From Sphingobium sp. AS12 (GTDB taxonomy: Bacteria; Pseudomonadota; Alphaproteobacteria; Sphingomonadales; Sphingomonadaceae): 64,000 bases of DNA. A program made the position numbers and the translations under genes. Every line of letters starts with the position of its first letter. Positions within the stretch are counted from its first letter, which is position 1. A model generated the notes under the pieces. That model saw nothing but the letters and a program-made list of their open reading frames with translations. It did no database searches and was not told the origin of the DNA. Of the stretch, positions 1-7,535 are shown piece by piece. The DNA lies in NCBI RefSeq assembly GCF_019097845.1, contig NZ_JAHRGM010000067.1, positions 1-64,000 of the forward strand. The letters run 5' to 3'.

Positions 1-53
1 AGAAACGGACGGACCCGCTCCCACTGCTCGTCGCTTAATCCGTGTCGATCCAA
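1..53 (-). mobile_element. 5' end of an IS transposase gene (IS5-like), cut by window edge
   Basis: Reading the minus strand from a TTG at 53 gives LDRHGLSDEQWERVRPF, which continues off the left edge. The LSDEQWERxRP block is how many IS5-type transposases begin, so this is probably the N-terminus of such a gene. The frame stays open upstream for about 19 codons, so the exact start is uncertain. Only 17 codons are visible, no terminal inverted repeat could be defined, and the family assignment is from memory of the motif. Confidence 0.45.
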
Positions 54-339
54 GATGGCGCTCCCTTCGCCAGTCTTGAATCCGATCTGCGCGGAAAAGG
101 GAATCCCCTAATTGTCCACAGGCCTTAGTCGGCACCAGATTGCGCCCAGTAGCGGTGCTACATTGGCCCGAATGGGTTGCGATGCCCGAACTCGCATCCT
201 TGCGCGACTGAACCGGCCTGAACCCAGAAGTCGGATATCCCTGTCGCCGTAAAGCCGAAGCGCCGACCGAGGGATAGAGAAACACCCAGAAAATAGCGGC
301 GCGGTCCATTATCGCGGCCCTGACTGCCTTCATGCGTTC
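54..339. other. Intergenic stretch without a recognisable intact gene
   Basis: No convincing coding region was found between the transposase fragment and the TonB receptor gene. The only recognisable content is the short receptor-like fragment at 292-317, listed separately. The rest looks like decayed or non-coding DNA. Confidence 0.5.
292..317 (+). repeat. 26-bp fragment identical to the inside of the neighbouring TonB-receptor gene (inverted)
   Basis: These 26 bases are the exact reverse complement of 2055-2080, inside the minus-strand receptor gene. In frame on the plus strand the fragment reads ENSGAVHYRGP, against DNSGAVHYRGP in the receptor. A match of this length kept in the coding phase is not chance. 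It is most simply a remnant of a second, related receptor gene destroyed near the adjacent IS element. Flanking bases do not obviously extend the similarity. Confidence 0.6.
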
Positions 340-372
340 ACCCGCGCCGGAGCATTTCGCCCCGGCGCGGGT
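340..372 (-). terminator. Strong hairpin downstream of the TonB receptor
   Basis: ACCCGCGCCGG at 340-350 pairs perfectly with CCGGCGCGGGT at 362-372, around an 11-nt loop, starting 10 nt after the receptor stop codon. There is no clear T-run in the minus direction, so intrinsic termination is likely but not certain. Confidence 0.45.
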
Positions 373-382
373 AGGCGTATGG

Positions 383-2830
383 TCAGAATTTGTAACCCAA
401 GGTCATGCCATAGGTGCGCGGCGGAAGATAAGTGACGCCGATGATGCGGCCGGTGGAGATCGCAAAGGTGCTGCTCTCGCGCAGCGTGTTGTTGATATTC
501 TTGATCCACAACGACGCCGTCACCGTGTCCGTCCGGTCGATCCAGCGTAGCGATGCGTCGAACATCGTATAGGCCCGCGTGCCTTCCACCAGTCGCTTGA
601 ACTCGGTGAAATAGACATTGCTCTTGCCCGACATGTCCCCGCTCAGCGTCAGCGTGCCGGTCTCGGTCAGGACCGGCAGGTCCACCTCTATCCCCGCGCT
701 ATAGGCCCATGTCGGCGAATTGCGCGTCGGGTTGCCCGCCAGCTGGATGTTGCACGGCGCGTTGGCGTTGAGCGCACCGGCCCCGCATGGCGCGCCAAAG
801 GCGGTCGGATCGGGATTGGTGACGGGGTTGTAGGCGGGCTGCCCCGCCTGCGCGACGTTGACGGGGTTCAATGGATCGACGGTGATGAAGTCGTCATATT
901 TGCTGTCGGTGTAGGACAGGGAGCCACGCAGGCGCACGCCATCGACCGGACGGGCCATCAGGTCCGCCTCGACACCGGTGGCCGACGTCTTGGCCGCATT
1001 TTCAAAGATGGTGGTAAAGCCCGCGGGGCCGCCGCCGATCGTCTTGTTGATCTGCAAATCGTCCAGCTTGTAATGATAGGCCGCCAGATTGATCTGCAAT
1101 CTCCGGTCGAGCAGTTCCGCCTTGATGCCCAGTTCGTGGTTCTTCATCTTTTCCGGCCGCACGATCGTGGTGCTGCCCGCCGCATTTTCGCCCGACCCGG
1201 CCTTGAAGCCTTCGGAATAGGTATAATAGAGCAGCAGGTCGCGGTTGGGCTGCCATTGCAGGCCGATTTCCGGCGTGAAATCCTTGAACGTCTTTTCGCG
1301 GTAAGTGCCTGCGACCGTCGTCTTGCGCACCTGCGCCACAGCGGGATTGCCGTTGGCGGTCAGGATGATCGACGGGTTGGCGCTGTCCACCTTCTCATGG
1401 CTGTAGCGGCCACCCAGTTTCAGCGACACGCCATTGAGGCCAAACGCCTCGCCCATGTCGAAATTCAGCTGCCCGAACGCGGCATAGGCGCGGGTGCCCA
1501 AGCTGGATTTCAGGCAGACGCGGTTGGGCGATGTCCCGGCGGGGAAGTTGCACATCGCCAGCGCTTCGGCCAGCGTCACGGAACCCACAGGCGCTGCGAC
1601 ATTGTCGACGAAGGTTGGCCGCGTCGCCAGCACGGTGATGTTGGACGCCAGGTCGTTGGTCGAACTCAGGCCCACCTGATCGCGTGGCCGCTGCCGCTCG
1701 TGGAAATAATAAAGGCCGACAACGCCCTTCACGATGGCGCTGTCATATTTGAATTGCAGCTCGTTGCTGAACTGCTGCGCATCGATGGTGCGGGTCTGGA
1801 TCGACGTCGAATTGGGCAGGGTGGCGACCAGCGCCGACCCGTCGAGATCCTGAATGAGTTGCGTCTTGAAATCGCGATAATTGGTGATGTTGCCGATGCT
1901 GAATGCGTCGCTCAGCTCGATATTGAGCGTGCCGGTGACCGAATAGCTTGTGGTGTCGACCGAGGGCGGCTCGTCGCTGCCCAGATCGCGCGGGTTCGTG
2001 GCAAAGCCGCCGGTGCCGGTCGGGGCCAGCCGGGGGACGCCGGGGAAGGCCGGACCGCGATAATGGACCGCGCCGCTATTGTCATTCTGGCGGAAATATT
2101 CGCCCGACAGCAGGAAATCCACCTTGTCCGACGCGATCAGATGGACCTGCCCGCGCACCATGTAACGGAACAGGTCATCGACATCGCTGCCGCCCTTGAA
2201 CGGATTGCCGCCATAACCATCGCGCGCCTCGACCTTGCCCGCCAGGCGAAAGCGGATGGCATCGACGATCGGGCCACCGACCGCGGCTTCGGCGGTCATG
2301 GCATTATAATTGCCATAGCCGATGCGGGCATAGCCGGCAAAATCCGCGGTCGGCTTGGCTGTGATCAGGTTGATCGAACCGCCAACAGCGTTGCGGCCAT
2401 AGAGGCTGCCCTGCGGCCCGCGCAGCACTTCGACCCGTTCCAGATCGAACAGGGACGTCAGTTGCGCTTCGGCACGGGCGACATAGGCGCCATCGACATG
2501 CAGCGCGACGCCAGTGCTTGACCCGGTCGTCGAAGTATTGGCACCCACGCCGCGAATGAACACCTTGGCCTGGTTGAAATCATTGCCGAAGGTGACCGAT
2601 GGCACCAGCTGCTGGATGTCCTGCAAATTGCTGACCCCGGCATTGGCCAGTTGATCCCCGCTGACCGCGGATACCGCGACGCTGACGTCCTGCAAGGACT
2701 GGCTGCGCTTCTGCGCGGTCACGATGATGTCCATGCCGTCGGTCTGCGCCTGAACAAGGGGGCTCAGCCCGATGCTGGAAACCGATGCGAACAAGGCGCA
2801 CATGGCGCGCGCATTGATGGATGCTTTCAA
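383..2830 (-). CDS. TonB-dependent outer-membrane receptor
   Basis: An outer-membrane beta-barrel transporter driven by TonB-ExbBD. With a TTG start at 2830, preceded by GGGAGAG five bases upstream, the protein has 815 residues and begins with a good signal peptide ending in LVQAQ. The frame is open 17 codons further, to a TTG at 2881, but that start would spoil the signal peptide. A TonB-box-like DIIVTAQKR follows the cleavage site. Next comes the plug domain (about residues 45-150, with SLQDVSVAVSAVSG), then the barrel, ending in the usual C-terminal aromatic (GYKF). It lies 110 bp downstream of a LysR gene on the same strand, which may control it. The DIIVTAQKR form is typical of sphingomonad receptors for carbon compounds rather than classical siderophores; the substrate is unknown. 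Confidence 0.93.
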   Translation of the reverse strand: MKASINARAMCALFASVSSIGLSPLVQAQTDGMDIIVTAQKRSQSLQDVSVAVSAVSGDQLANAGVSNLQDIQQLVPSVTFGNDFNQAKVFIRGVGANTSTTGSSTGVALHVDGAYVARAEAQLTSLFDLERVEVLRGPQGSLYGRNAVGGSINLITAKPTADFAGYARIGYGNYNAMTAEAAVGGPIVDAIRFRLAGKVEARDGYGGNPFKGGSDVDDLFRYMVRGQVHLIASDKVDFLLSGEYFRQNDNSGAVHYRGPAFPGVPRLAPTGTGGFATNPRDLGSDEPPSVDTTSYSVTGTLNIELSDAFSIGNITNYRDFKTQLIQDLDGSALVATLPNSTSIQTRTIDAQQFSNELQFKYDSAIVKGVVGLYYFHERQRPRDQVGLSSTNDLASNITVLATRPTFVDNVAAPVGSVTLAEALAMCNFPAGTSPNRVCLKSSLGTRAYAAFGQLNFDMGEAFGLNGVSLKLGGRYSHEKVDSANPSIILTANGNPAVAQVRKTTVAGTYREKTFKDFTPEIGLQWQPNRDLLLYYTYSEGFKAGSGENAAGSTTIVRPEKMKNHELGIKAELLDRRLQINLAAYHYKLDDLQINKTIGGGPAGFTTIFENAAKTSATGVEADLMARPVDGVRLRGSLSYTDSKYDDFITVDPLNPVNVAQAGQPAYNPVTNPDPTAFGAPCGAGALNANAPCNIQLAGNPTRNSPTWAYSAGIEVDLPVLTETGTLTLSGDMSGKSNVYFTEFKRLVEGTRAYTMFDASLRWIDRTDTVTASLWIKNINNTLRESSTFAISTGRIIGVTYLPPRTYGMTLGYKF

Positions 2831-2940
2831 AGCGTCTCTCCCTGGAACCGGACATCGTGAAATTGTGTCCTGGGAATACAATTAGCATGGCGCTTGAGTG
2901 CGCACAATCGGCCCCATCACCTGTCTTTAGGATCATGTGG

Positions 2941-3807
2941 CTAATTGGCCACTATCGCCTCCAGCGCCGTCAGGATCGGTGGCATCGCCTGGCTCAATCC
3001 TTGCGCCCGCGGGCTGAACAACAGGCCGATCGTACGCCGCGCGCCAAAGTCCTTGAGCGCCGCGCGCGCCATGCCCGGCCAGCCATAGCCCATCGGCATC
3101 ACCGTCACGCCCAGTCCGGCCGCGACCATCTGCATCACCCGCTCGTCATTGGTCGCGCGAAAGGCGAAATGCGGGCGCACGCCGCGATCGACAAAATAGC
3201 GGCTGGTCGCCGACAGCGCCTCGCAATGACGCCGCACGATCATCACCTCGCCCGCCAGTTCCTCCGCCGCGATCATGGCCCGTCCGGCCAGTGCATGGCT
3301 GGCGGGCAGCGCCAGCCCATAGCCTTCTTCCGCGATCGGTCGCGCCGCATAGCGATCCGCCCCGTCGCGCACCAGGGTCAGCGCCACGTCGATCCGTTCC
3401 GCGTCCAGCCGCGCCAGCAACTCGCGCTCGGTCCCCGGCACCAGTTCCAGCGCCTGCGCATCGCCCGGTGCGCAGCCCGCCACCGCCTGCGCCACCAGCG
3501 CGCCGGGGATGCTGGTCAGCAGGCCGATGCGCAGCGGTGCGCCCTGCGCCGATCGCGCGCCTGCCTGCTCGGCCAGGTTGAATTCCCTCTCGATCCGTCG
3601 CGCATGGCCCAGCAGCCGCGCCCCCGCTCCGGTCAGCTCGACCCGCTGGTTGCTGCGCAGGAACAGCGGCGCGCCGACCGTCTGCTCCAGCTTGGCGATA
3701 CCGACCGACAGGGTCGGCTGCGACACATGGCAATGCGCCGCCGCGCGGGAGAAATTGCCTTGGTCGACCACGGCCAGGAAATAGCGGAGCAGATAGCGTT
3801 CGATCAT
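2941..3807 (-). CDS. LysR-type transcriptional regulator
   Basis: A 288-residue DNA-binding regulator of usual LysR length. The N-terminal winged helix-turn-helix is clear (FSRAAAHCHVSQPTLSVGIA, about residues 19-38), followed by the linker helix and a substrate-binding domain with periplasmic-binding-protein fold (about 90-288). It diverges from the isovaleryl-CoA dehydrogenase gene over an 86-bp gap, the classic arrangement for a LysR controlling its neighbour. It also precedes the TonB receptor on its own strand. Whether it regulates leucine catabolism, the receptor, or both cannot be told from sequence. Confidence 0.93.
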   Translation of the reverse strand: MIERYLLRYFLAVVDQGNFSRAAAHCHVSQPTLSVGIAKLEQTVGAPLFLRSNQRVELTGAGARLLGHARRIEREFNLAEQAGARSAQGAPLRIGLLTSIPGALVAQAVAGCAPGDAQALELVPGTERELLARLDAERIDVALTLVRDGADRYAARPIAEEGYGLALPASHALAGRAMIAAEELAGEVMIVRRHCEALSATSRYFVDRGVRPHFAFRATNDERVMQMVAAGLGVTVMPMGYGWPGMARAALKDFGARRTIGLLFSPRAQGLSQAMPPILTALEAIVAN

Positions 3808-3893
3808 AGATGGAAACTATACACTATGCCGCGCCCTTTCAATTTTTCTCTTGGGCTGCCAGCCGCTAGGATGGGGACAATGGAGAGATGCCA
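3808..3893. promoter_or_regulatory. Divergent control region lysR / ivd
   Basis: This 86-bp gap separates the LysR start from the dehydrogenase start. It carries an AT-rich block (AAACTATACACTATG at about 3816-3830) whose reverse strand contains TATAGT, a plausible -10 for lysR. The ribosome-binding site GGAGAG (3882-3887) lies six bases before the ATG at 3894. The LysR operator is expected here but no unambiguous T-N11-A site could be fixed. Confidence 0.4.
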
Positions 3894-5039
3894 ATGACCG
3901 ATTTCGATTTTGCCCTGGGCGAGACTGCGGACATGATCCGCGACACCACCCGCCGTTTTGCCGATGACCGCATCGCCCCGCTGGCCGGGCGGATCGACGC
4001 GGAGGATTGGTTCCCCCGCACGCTCTGGCCCGAAATGGGCGAACTGGGCCTGCACGGCATCACCGTCGATGAGGCGGACGGTGGCCTGGGCCTTGGCTAT
4101 CTGGAGCATGTGGTCGCGCAGGAGGAAGTCGCCCGCGCCTCCGCCTCCATAGGTTTGAGCTATGGCGCCCACTCCAACCTCTGCGTCAACCAGATCCGCC
4201 GCTGGGGCAATGCCGAGCAAAAGGCGCGCTACCTCCCCAAACTCATTTCCGGTGAGCATGTCGGCAGCCTCGCCATGTCGGAAACAGGCGCGGGGTCGGA
4301 CGTCATGGCGATGAAGCTGCGCGCCGACAAAAAGGGCGATCACTATATCCTGAACGGCACCAAATTCTGGATCACCAATGCGTCGGAAGCCGACACTTTG
4401 GTCGTCTATGCCCGCACCGCGGACGGATCGAAGGGGATCACCACCTTCCTCATCGAAAAATCCATGCCGGGCTTTTCGATCGGGCAAAAGATCGACAAGG
4501 TCGGGATGCGCGGATCGCCGACCGCCGAACTGGTGTTCGACGATTGCGCAGTGCCGGAAGAAAATATCATGGGTCCGCTCAATGGCGGCGCTGGCGTGCT
4601 GATGTCGGGCCTGGACTATGAACGCACCGTGCTGGCGGGCATCCAGCTTGGCATCATGCAGGCCTGCCTCGACGTTGTCCTGCCCTATGTCCGCGAGCGT
4701 CAGCAGTTCGGCAAGCCGATCGGCGCGTTCCAGCTGATGCAGGCCAAGATCGCCGACATGTATGTCGCCCTCAACAGCGCGCGCGCCTATGTCTATGCCG
4801 TCGCCAGGGCGTGCGACGCGGGCCGCACCACCCGCTACGACGCGGCGGGCGCGATCCTGCTGGCCAGCGAAAACGCGGTGAAGGTCGCGCTCGAAGCGGT
4901 GCAGGCACTGGGCGGCGCGGGCTATACGAAGGATTGGCCGGTCGAACGCTTCATGCGCGATGCCAAGCTGCTCGACATTGGCGCAGGCACCAACGAAATC
5001 CGCCGCATGTTGATTGGCCGCGAACTGTTGAACGCGTGA
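3894..5039 (+). CDS. ivd: Isovaleryl-CoA dehydrogenase
   Basis: A FAD enzyme oxidising isovaleryl-CoA to 3-methylcrotonyl-CoA in leucine breakdown, passing electrons to ETF (etfBA is also in this window). The 381-residue protein has all acyl-CoA dehydrogenase blocks: SLAMSETGAGSD (about 125-136), WITNAS (159-164), RQQFGKPIG (269-277). The catalytic Glu is at position 243 in GLDYER, the site used by isovaleryl-CoA dehydrogenases, while the position used by medium-chain enzymes is Gly in IGAGTNEI (362-369). That distinguishes it from a generic acyl-CoA dehydrogenase. The ATG at 3894 is preferred over 3888 because GGAGAG lies six bases upstream. The next genes of the pathway, mccB and mccA, follow after a small gene on the opposite strand. 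Confidence 0.93.
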   Translation: MTDFDFALGETADMIRDTTRRFADDRIAPLAGRIDAEDWFPRTLWPEMGELGLHGITVDEADGGLGLGYLEHVVAQEEVARASASIGLSYGAHSNLCVNQIRRWGNAEQKARYLPKLISGEHVGSLAMSETGAGSDVMAMKLRADKKGDHYILNGTKFWITNASEADTLVVYARTADGSKGITTFLIEKSMPGFSIGQKIDKVGMRGSPTAELVFDDCAVPEENIMGPLNGGAGVLMSGLDYERTVLAGIQLGIMQACLDVVLPYVRERQQFGKPIGAFQLMQAKIADMYVALNSARAYVYAVARACDAGRTTRYDAAGAILLASENAVKVALEAVQALGGAGYTKDWPVERFMRDAKLLDIGAGTNEIRRMLIGRELLNA

Positions 5040-5040
5040 A

Positions 5041-5379
5041 TCACGGCTTGCCCACGAACAGGAACGCGACCCCCGCCATGATGCAGGCGAAGGCGGCGAA
5101 ATGGCGCCAGTGCAGCGGTTCGCCCAGCACTACGACCATGAACCCGCCGAAGATCACCAGGGCGATGGCTTCCTGTGCGACTTTGAGTTGCCCCGCCGAC
5201 CAGCCATGGGCAAAGCCGATGCGGTTGGCAGGGACGGCAAAGCAATATTCGACCAGCGCGATGCCCCAGCTGATCAGGATGACCAGCACAAGCGGCTTGG
5301 TCATCCCGCCTTTCAAATGCCAGTACCAGGCGACGGTCATGAAGAGGTTTGAAATGACAAGGAGAGCGATGGTGGGCAT
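5041..5379 (-). CDS. DMT-family small membrane protein (DUF486/COG3169 type)
   Basis: A predicted 112-residue inner-membrane protein with about four hydrophobic segments, including [19 protein letters not shown] at the start and [17 protein letters not shown] at the end. It resembles the short DMT-superfamily proteins of the DUF486 group, whose substrates are not known. The ATG at 5379 has GAGG six bases upstream. The reading frame continues upstream to 5823, but that part is the shadow of mccB. Its stop lies one base from the ivd stop, so the two genes converge, and its start is 63 bp from the divergent mccB. It sits inside the leucine-degradation cluster in the opposite orientation, with no obvious functional link. 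Confidence 0.8.
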   Translation of the reverse strand: MPTIALLVISNLFMTVAWYWHLKGGMTKPLVLVILISWGIALVEYCFAVPANRIGFAHGWSAGQLKVAQEAIALVIFGGFMVVVLGEPLHWRHFAAFACIMAGVAFLFVGKP

Positions 5380-5442
5380 GAACAGCCTCGAACAGGGCAG
5401 GGGGCTACCCTGTGGCACCACCGGGCGCGGGAGCGCAAGGGC

Positions 5443-7044
5443 ATGAGCGCGCCAATCCTCGACACCAAATTGTTCCCCGATAGCGACGCCTTCCGCAGCA
5501 ATGCCGCGCACAATCGCGCACTGGCCGACGAATTGCGCGCCAAAGTCGCCGCCGCAGCGGCAGGCGGCTCCGCCAGCGCCCGCGACAAGCATACCGCACG
5601 CGGCAAGCTCCTCCCCCGCGACCGCGTCGAGCGGCTGCTCGATCCCGGCTCGCCCTTCCTGGAAATCGGGCAGCTTGCCGCCAATGGCCTCTATGGCGAT
5701 GAAGTCCCCGGCGCGGGCCTGATCGCCGGGATAGGCCGGGTCGCGGGTCGTCAGGTCATGATCGGCTGCAATGATGCGACGGTAAAGGGCGGCACCTACT
5801 ACCCCGTCACCGTGAAAAAGCATCTGCGCGCGCAGGAAATCGCACTCGAAAACCGGCTGCCCTGCATCTATCTGGTCGACTCAGGCGGCGCGAACCTGCC
5901 CAACCAGGCGGAGGTATTTCCCGACCGCGACCATTTCGGCCGCATCTTCTATAATCAGGCGAATCTGTCCGCGCAGGGCATTCCCCAGATCGCCTGCGTC
6001 ATGGGCAGCTGCACCGCGGGCGGCGCTTACGTCCCCGCCATGTCCGACGAAACCGTCATCGTCCGCAATCAGGGGACGATCTTCCTCGCTGGCCCCCCGC
6101 TGGTGCAGGCCGCGACCGGCGAAGTCATCACGGCGGAGGATCTGGGCGGCGGCGACCTGCATGGCCGCAAGTCGGGCGTGGTCGATCATGTCGCCGACAG
6201 CGACGATCATGCGCTCACGATCGTGCGCGACATCGTCTCGACCCTGCAACCCGACCGCAAGCCGGACCTCTCCTCACGCGAACCCCGCCCGCCCAAATAT
6301 GATGCGAGCGATCTCTACGGCATCATCCCCGACGATGTCCGCGCGCCCTATGACGTGCGCGAGATCATCGCCCGCATCGTTGACGCCTCCGAATTTCACG
6401 AATTTAAAGCTCTCTACGGCACCACGCTCGTCTGCGGCTTTGCCCATATCTGGGGGATGCCGGTCGCCATCCTCGCCAATAACGGCGTCCTGTTCAGCGA
6501 AAGCGCGCAAAAGGGCGCGCATTTCATCGAACTCGCCTGCCAGCGACGCATCCCCTTGCTCTTCCTCCAGAATATCTCCGGCTTCATGGTCGGCGGCAAA
6601 TATGAGGCGGAGGGAATCGCCAAACATGGCGCCAAACTCGTCACCGCCGTCGCCACCGCGCAGGTGCCAAAGATCACCGTCCTGATCGGTGGCAGTTTTG
6701 GCGCAGGCAATTACGGCATGTGCGGCAGAGCCTACCAGCCCCGCTTCCTCTTCACCTGGCCCAATGCCCGCATCAGCGTGATGGGCGGCGAACAGGCCGC
6801 ATCCGTCCTCGCCACCGTCCACCGCGACGCGGCTAAATGGACGCCGGAAGAAGCCGAAGCCTTCAAAGCCCCCGTCCGCCAAAAGTACGAAGAAGAAGGC
6901 AACCCCTATTACGCCACCGCCCGCCTGTGGGACGACGGCGTCATCGACCCGGCGCAAACGCGGGATGTGCTTGGGTTGGCCTTTGCGGCGACGCTCAACG
7001 CCCCGGTCGGTGACAGGGCGCAATTCGGGGTGTTCCGGATGTGA
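5443..7044 (+). CDS. mccB: 3-Methylcrotonyl-CoA carboxylase, carboxyltransferase (beta) subunit
   Basis: Transfers the carboxyl group from carboxybiotin to 3-methylcrotonyl-CoA, giving 3-methylglutaconyl-CoA in leucine catabolism. The 533 residues match the usual length of MCC beta (about 535). Both crotonase-fold halves are visible. The N-terminal half has [12 protein letters not shown] (about 145-156) and [16 protein letters not shown]; the C-terminal half has the oxyanion-hole region [20 protein letters not shown]. The N-terminal [20 protein letters not shown] block is typical of MCC and propionyl-CoA carboxylases; MCC is favoured by the ivd gene just upstream. It ends in TGATG, overlapping a possible start of the DUF559 frame that separates it from mccA. 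Confidence 0.93.
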   Translation: MSAPILDTKLFPDSDAFRSNAAHNRALADELRAKVAAAAAGGSASARDKHTARGKLLPRDRVERLLDPGSPFLEIGQLAANGLYGDEVPGAGLIAGIGRVAGRQVMIGCNDATVKGGTYYPVTVKKHLRAQEIALENRLPCIYLVDSGGANLPNQAEVFPDRDHFGRIFYNQANLSAQGIPQIACVMGSCTAGGAYVPAMSDETVIVRNQGTIFLAGPPLVQAATGEVITAEDLGGGDLHGRKSGVVDHVADSDDHALTIVRDIVSTLQPDRKPDLSSREPRPPKYDASDLYGIIPDDVRAPYDVREIIARIVDASEFHEFKALYGTTLVCGFAHIWGMPVAILANNGVLFSESAQKGAHFIELACQRRIPLLFLQNISGFMVGGKYEAEGIAKHGAKLVTAVATAQVPKITVLIGGSFGAGNYGMCGRAYQPRFLFTWPNARISVMGGEQAASVLATVHRDAAKWTPEEAEAFKAPVRQKYEEEGNPYYATARLWDDGVIDPAQTRDVLGLAFAATLNAPVGDRAQFGVFRM

Positions 7045-7069
7045 TGGCGCGCGCAGACGACAACGCCAT

Positions 7070-7116
7070 ACCTCCCCGGAACGGGGAGGGGGACCGCCCG
7101 AAGGGTGGTGGAGGGG
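7070..7116 (+). repeat. Left copy of 47-bp two-hairpin repeat flanking the DUF559 gene
   Basis: This 47-bp unit is the near-perfect inverted copy of 7470-7516. It folds as two hairpins: CCTCCCC-GGAA-CGGGGAGG-type, then ACCGCCC-GAA-GGGTGGT, followed by GGAGGGG. The two copies differ at paired positions of the second stem (GCCC/GGGT here, AGCC/GGCT in the other copy). Pairing is preserved with one G-T wobble, so the fold appears to matter. The repeat lies within the open frame upstream of the probable DUF559 start. Confidence 0.85.
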
Positions 7117-7145
7117 TCTTCAACACCACCTCCGCGACGATCAGG

Positions 7146-7535
7146 ATGGCAAGGCGCGAACGACGTTCCGGCAATCTTCCCGAAGTGATACTGTGGCACG
7201 CGTTGCGTCAGCGCCCCGGCGGCTTCAAGTTCCGCCGCCAACACCCGATAGGCCCATATAGTCTGGATTTCGCCTGCCTGTCCGCGAGGCTTGCCATCGA
7301 AATCGACGGCGAAGTTCATAATCGCGGCGATCAACCGAAAAACGATGCCGTCCGCGATGCCCATATGCGCGAGCGCGGGTTCGACACAATCCGCATTCCC
7401 GCCAGAGAAGTCCTGCAATCGGTCGACACTGTCGTCATCTCCATTGTCTCCGCGTGCCGTGAGCGCCAACCCCTCCACCAGCCTTCGGCTGGTCCCCCTC
7501 CCCGTTCCGGGGAGGTAGAAGGACGCCTGCCATGA
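7146..7535 (+). CDS. DUF559 (Vsr-like endonuclease fold) protein inside the mcc operon
   Basis: A small nuclease-like protein of the DUF559 family, related to very-short-patch repair and restriction-type endonucleases. Recognisable blocks are ARRERRSGNLPEVILWHALR, KFRRQHPIGPYSLDFAC, LAIEIDGEVHN (the acidic D-x-E/H site) and a C-terminal RERGFDTIRIPAREVL. The in-frame ATG at 7146 gives 129 residues starting just before the family core. The frame is open back to an ATG at 7044 that overlaps the mccB stop (TGATG), but those extra 34 codons are mostly the repeat at 7070-7116. The stop overlaps the mccA start (ATGA), and the last ~20 codons read through the right repeat. The gene is thus framed by inverted repeats and translationally coupled at its end. 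The molecular function of DUF559 proteins is not established. Confidence 0.85.
   Translation: MARRERRSGNLPEVILWHALRQRPGGFKFRRQHPIGPYSLDFACLSARLAIEIDGEVHNRGDQPKNDAVRDAHMRERGFDTIRIPAREVLQSVDTVVISIVSACRERQPLHQPSAGPPPRSGEVEGRLP
7470..7516 (-). repeat. Right copy of 47-bp two-hairpin repeat flanking the DUF559 gene
   Basis: Inverted partner of 7070-7116. Its minus strand reads the same 47 bp except for changes in the second stem, where it forms a perfect ACCAGCC-GAA-GGCTGGT hairpin. It covers the end of the DUF559 coding frame and stops 15 bp before the mccA start codon. Confidence 0.85.

Noticed and set aside
1073..2521. Long plus-strand open frame (482 codons) opposite the TonB receptor
   Set aside because: It is the GC-rich antisense shadow of the receptor gene; no domain, no ribosome-binding site, and Arg/Gly/Ala-heavy composition.
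5380..5823. Extended N-terminus of the small DMT-type membrane protein
   Set aside because: The extra 148 codons are antisense to mccB and not hydrophobic; the ATG at 5379 has a ribosome-binding site and begins directly with the first membrane helix.
7044..7145. N-terminal extension of the DUF559 protein from the TGATG start
   Set aside because: About half the extra codons are the 47-bp repeat itself and the family core begins after residue 34, so the ATG at 7146 was preferred. Translation from 7044 remains possible because of coupling with mccB.
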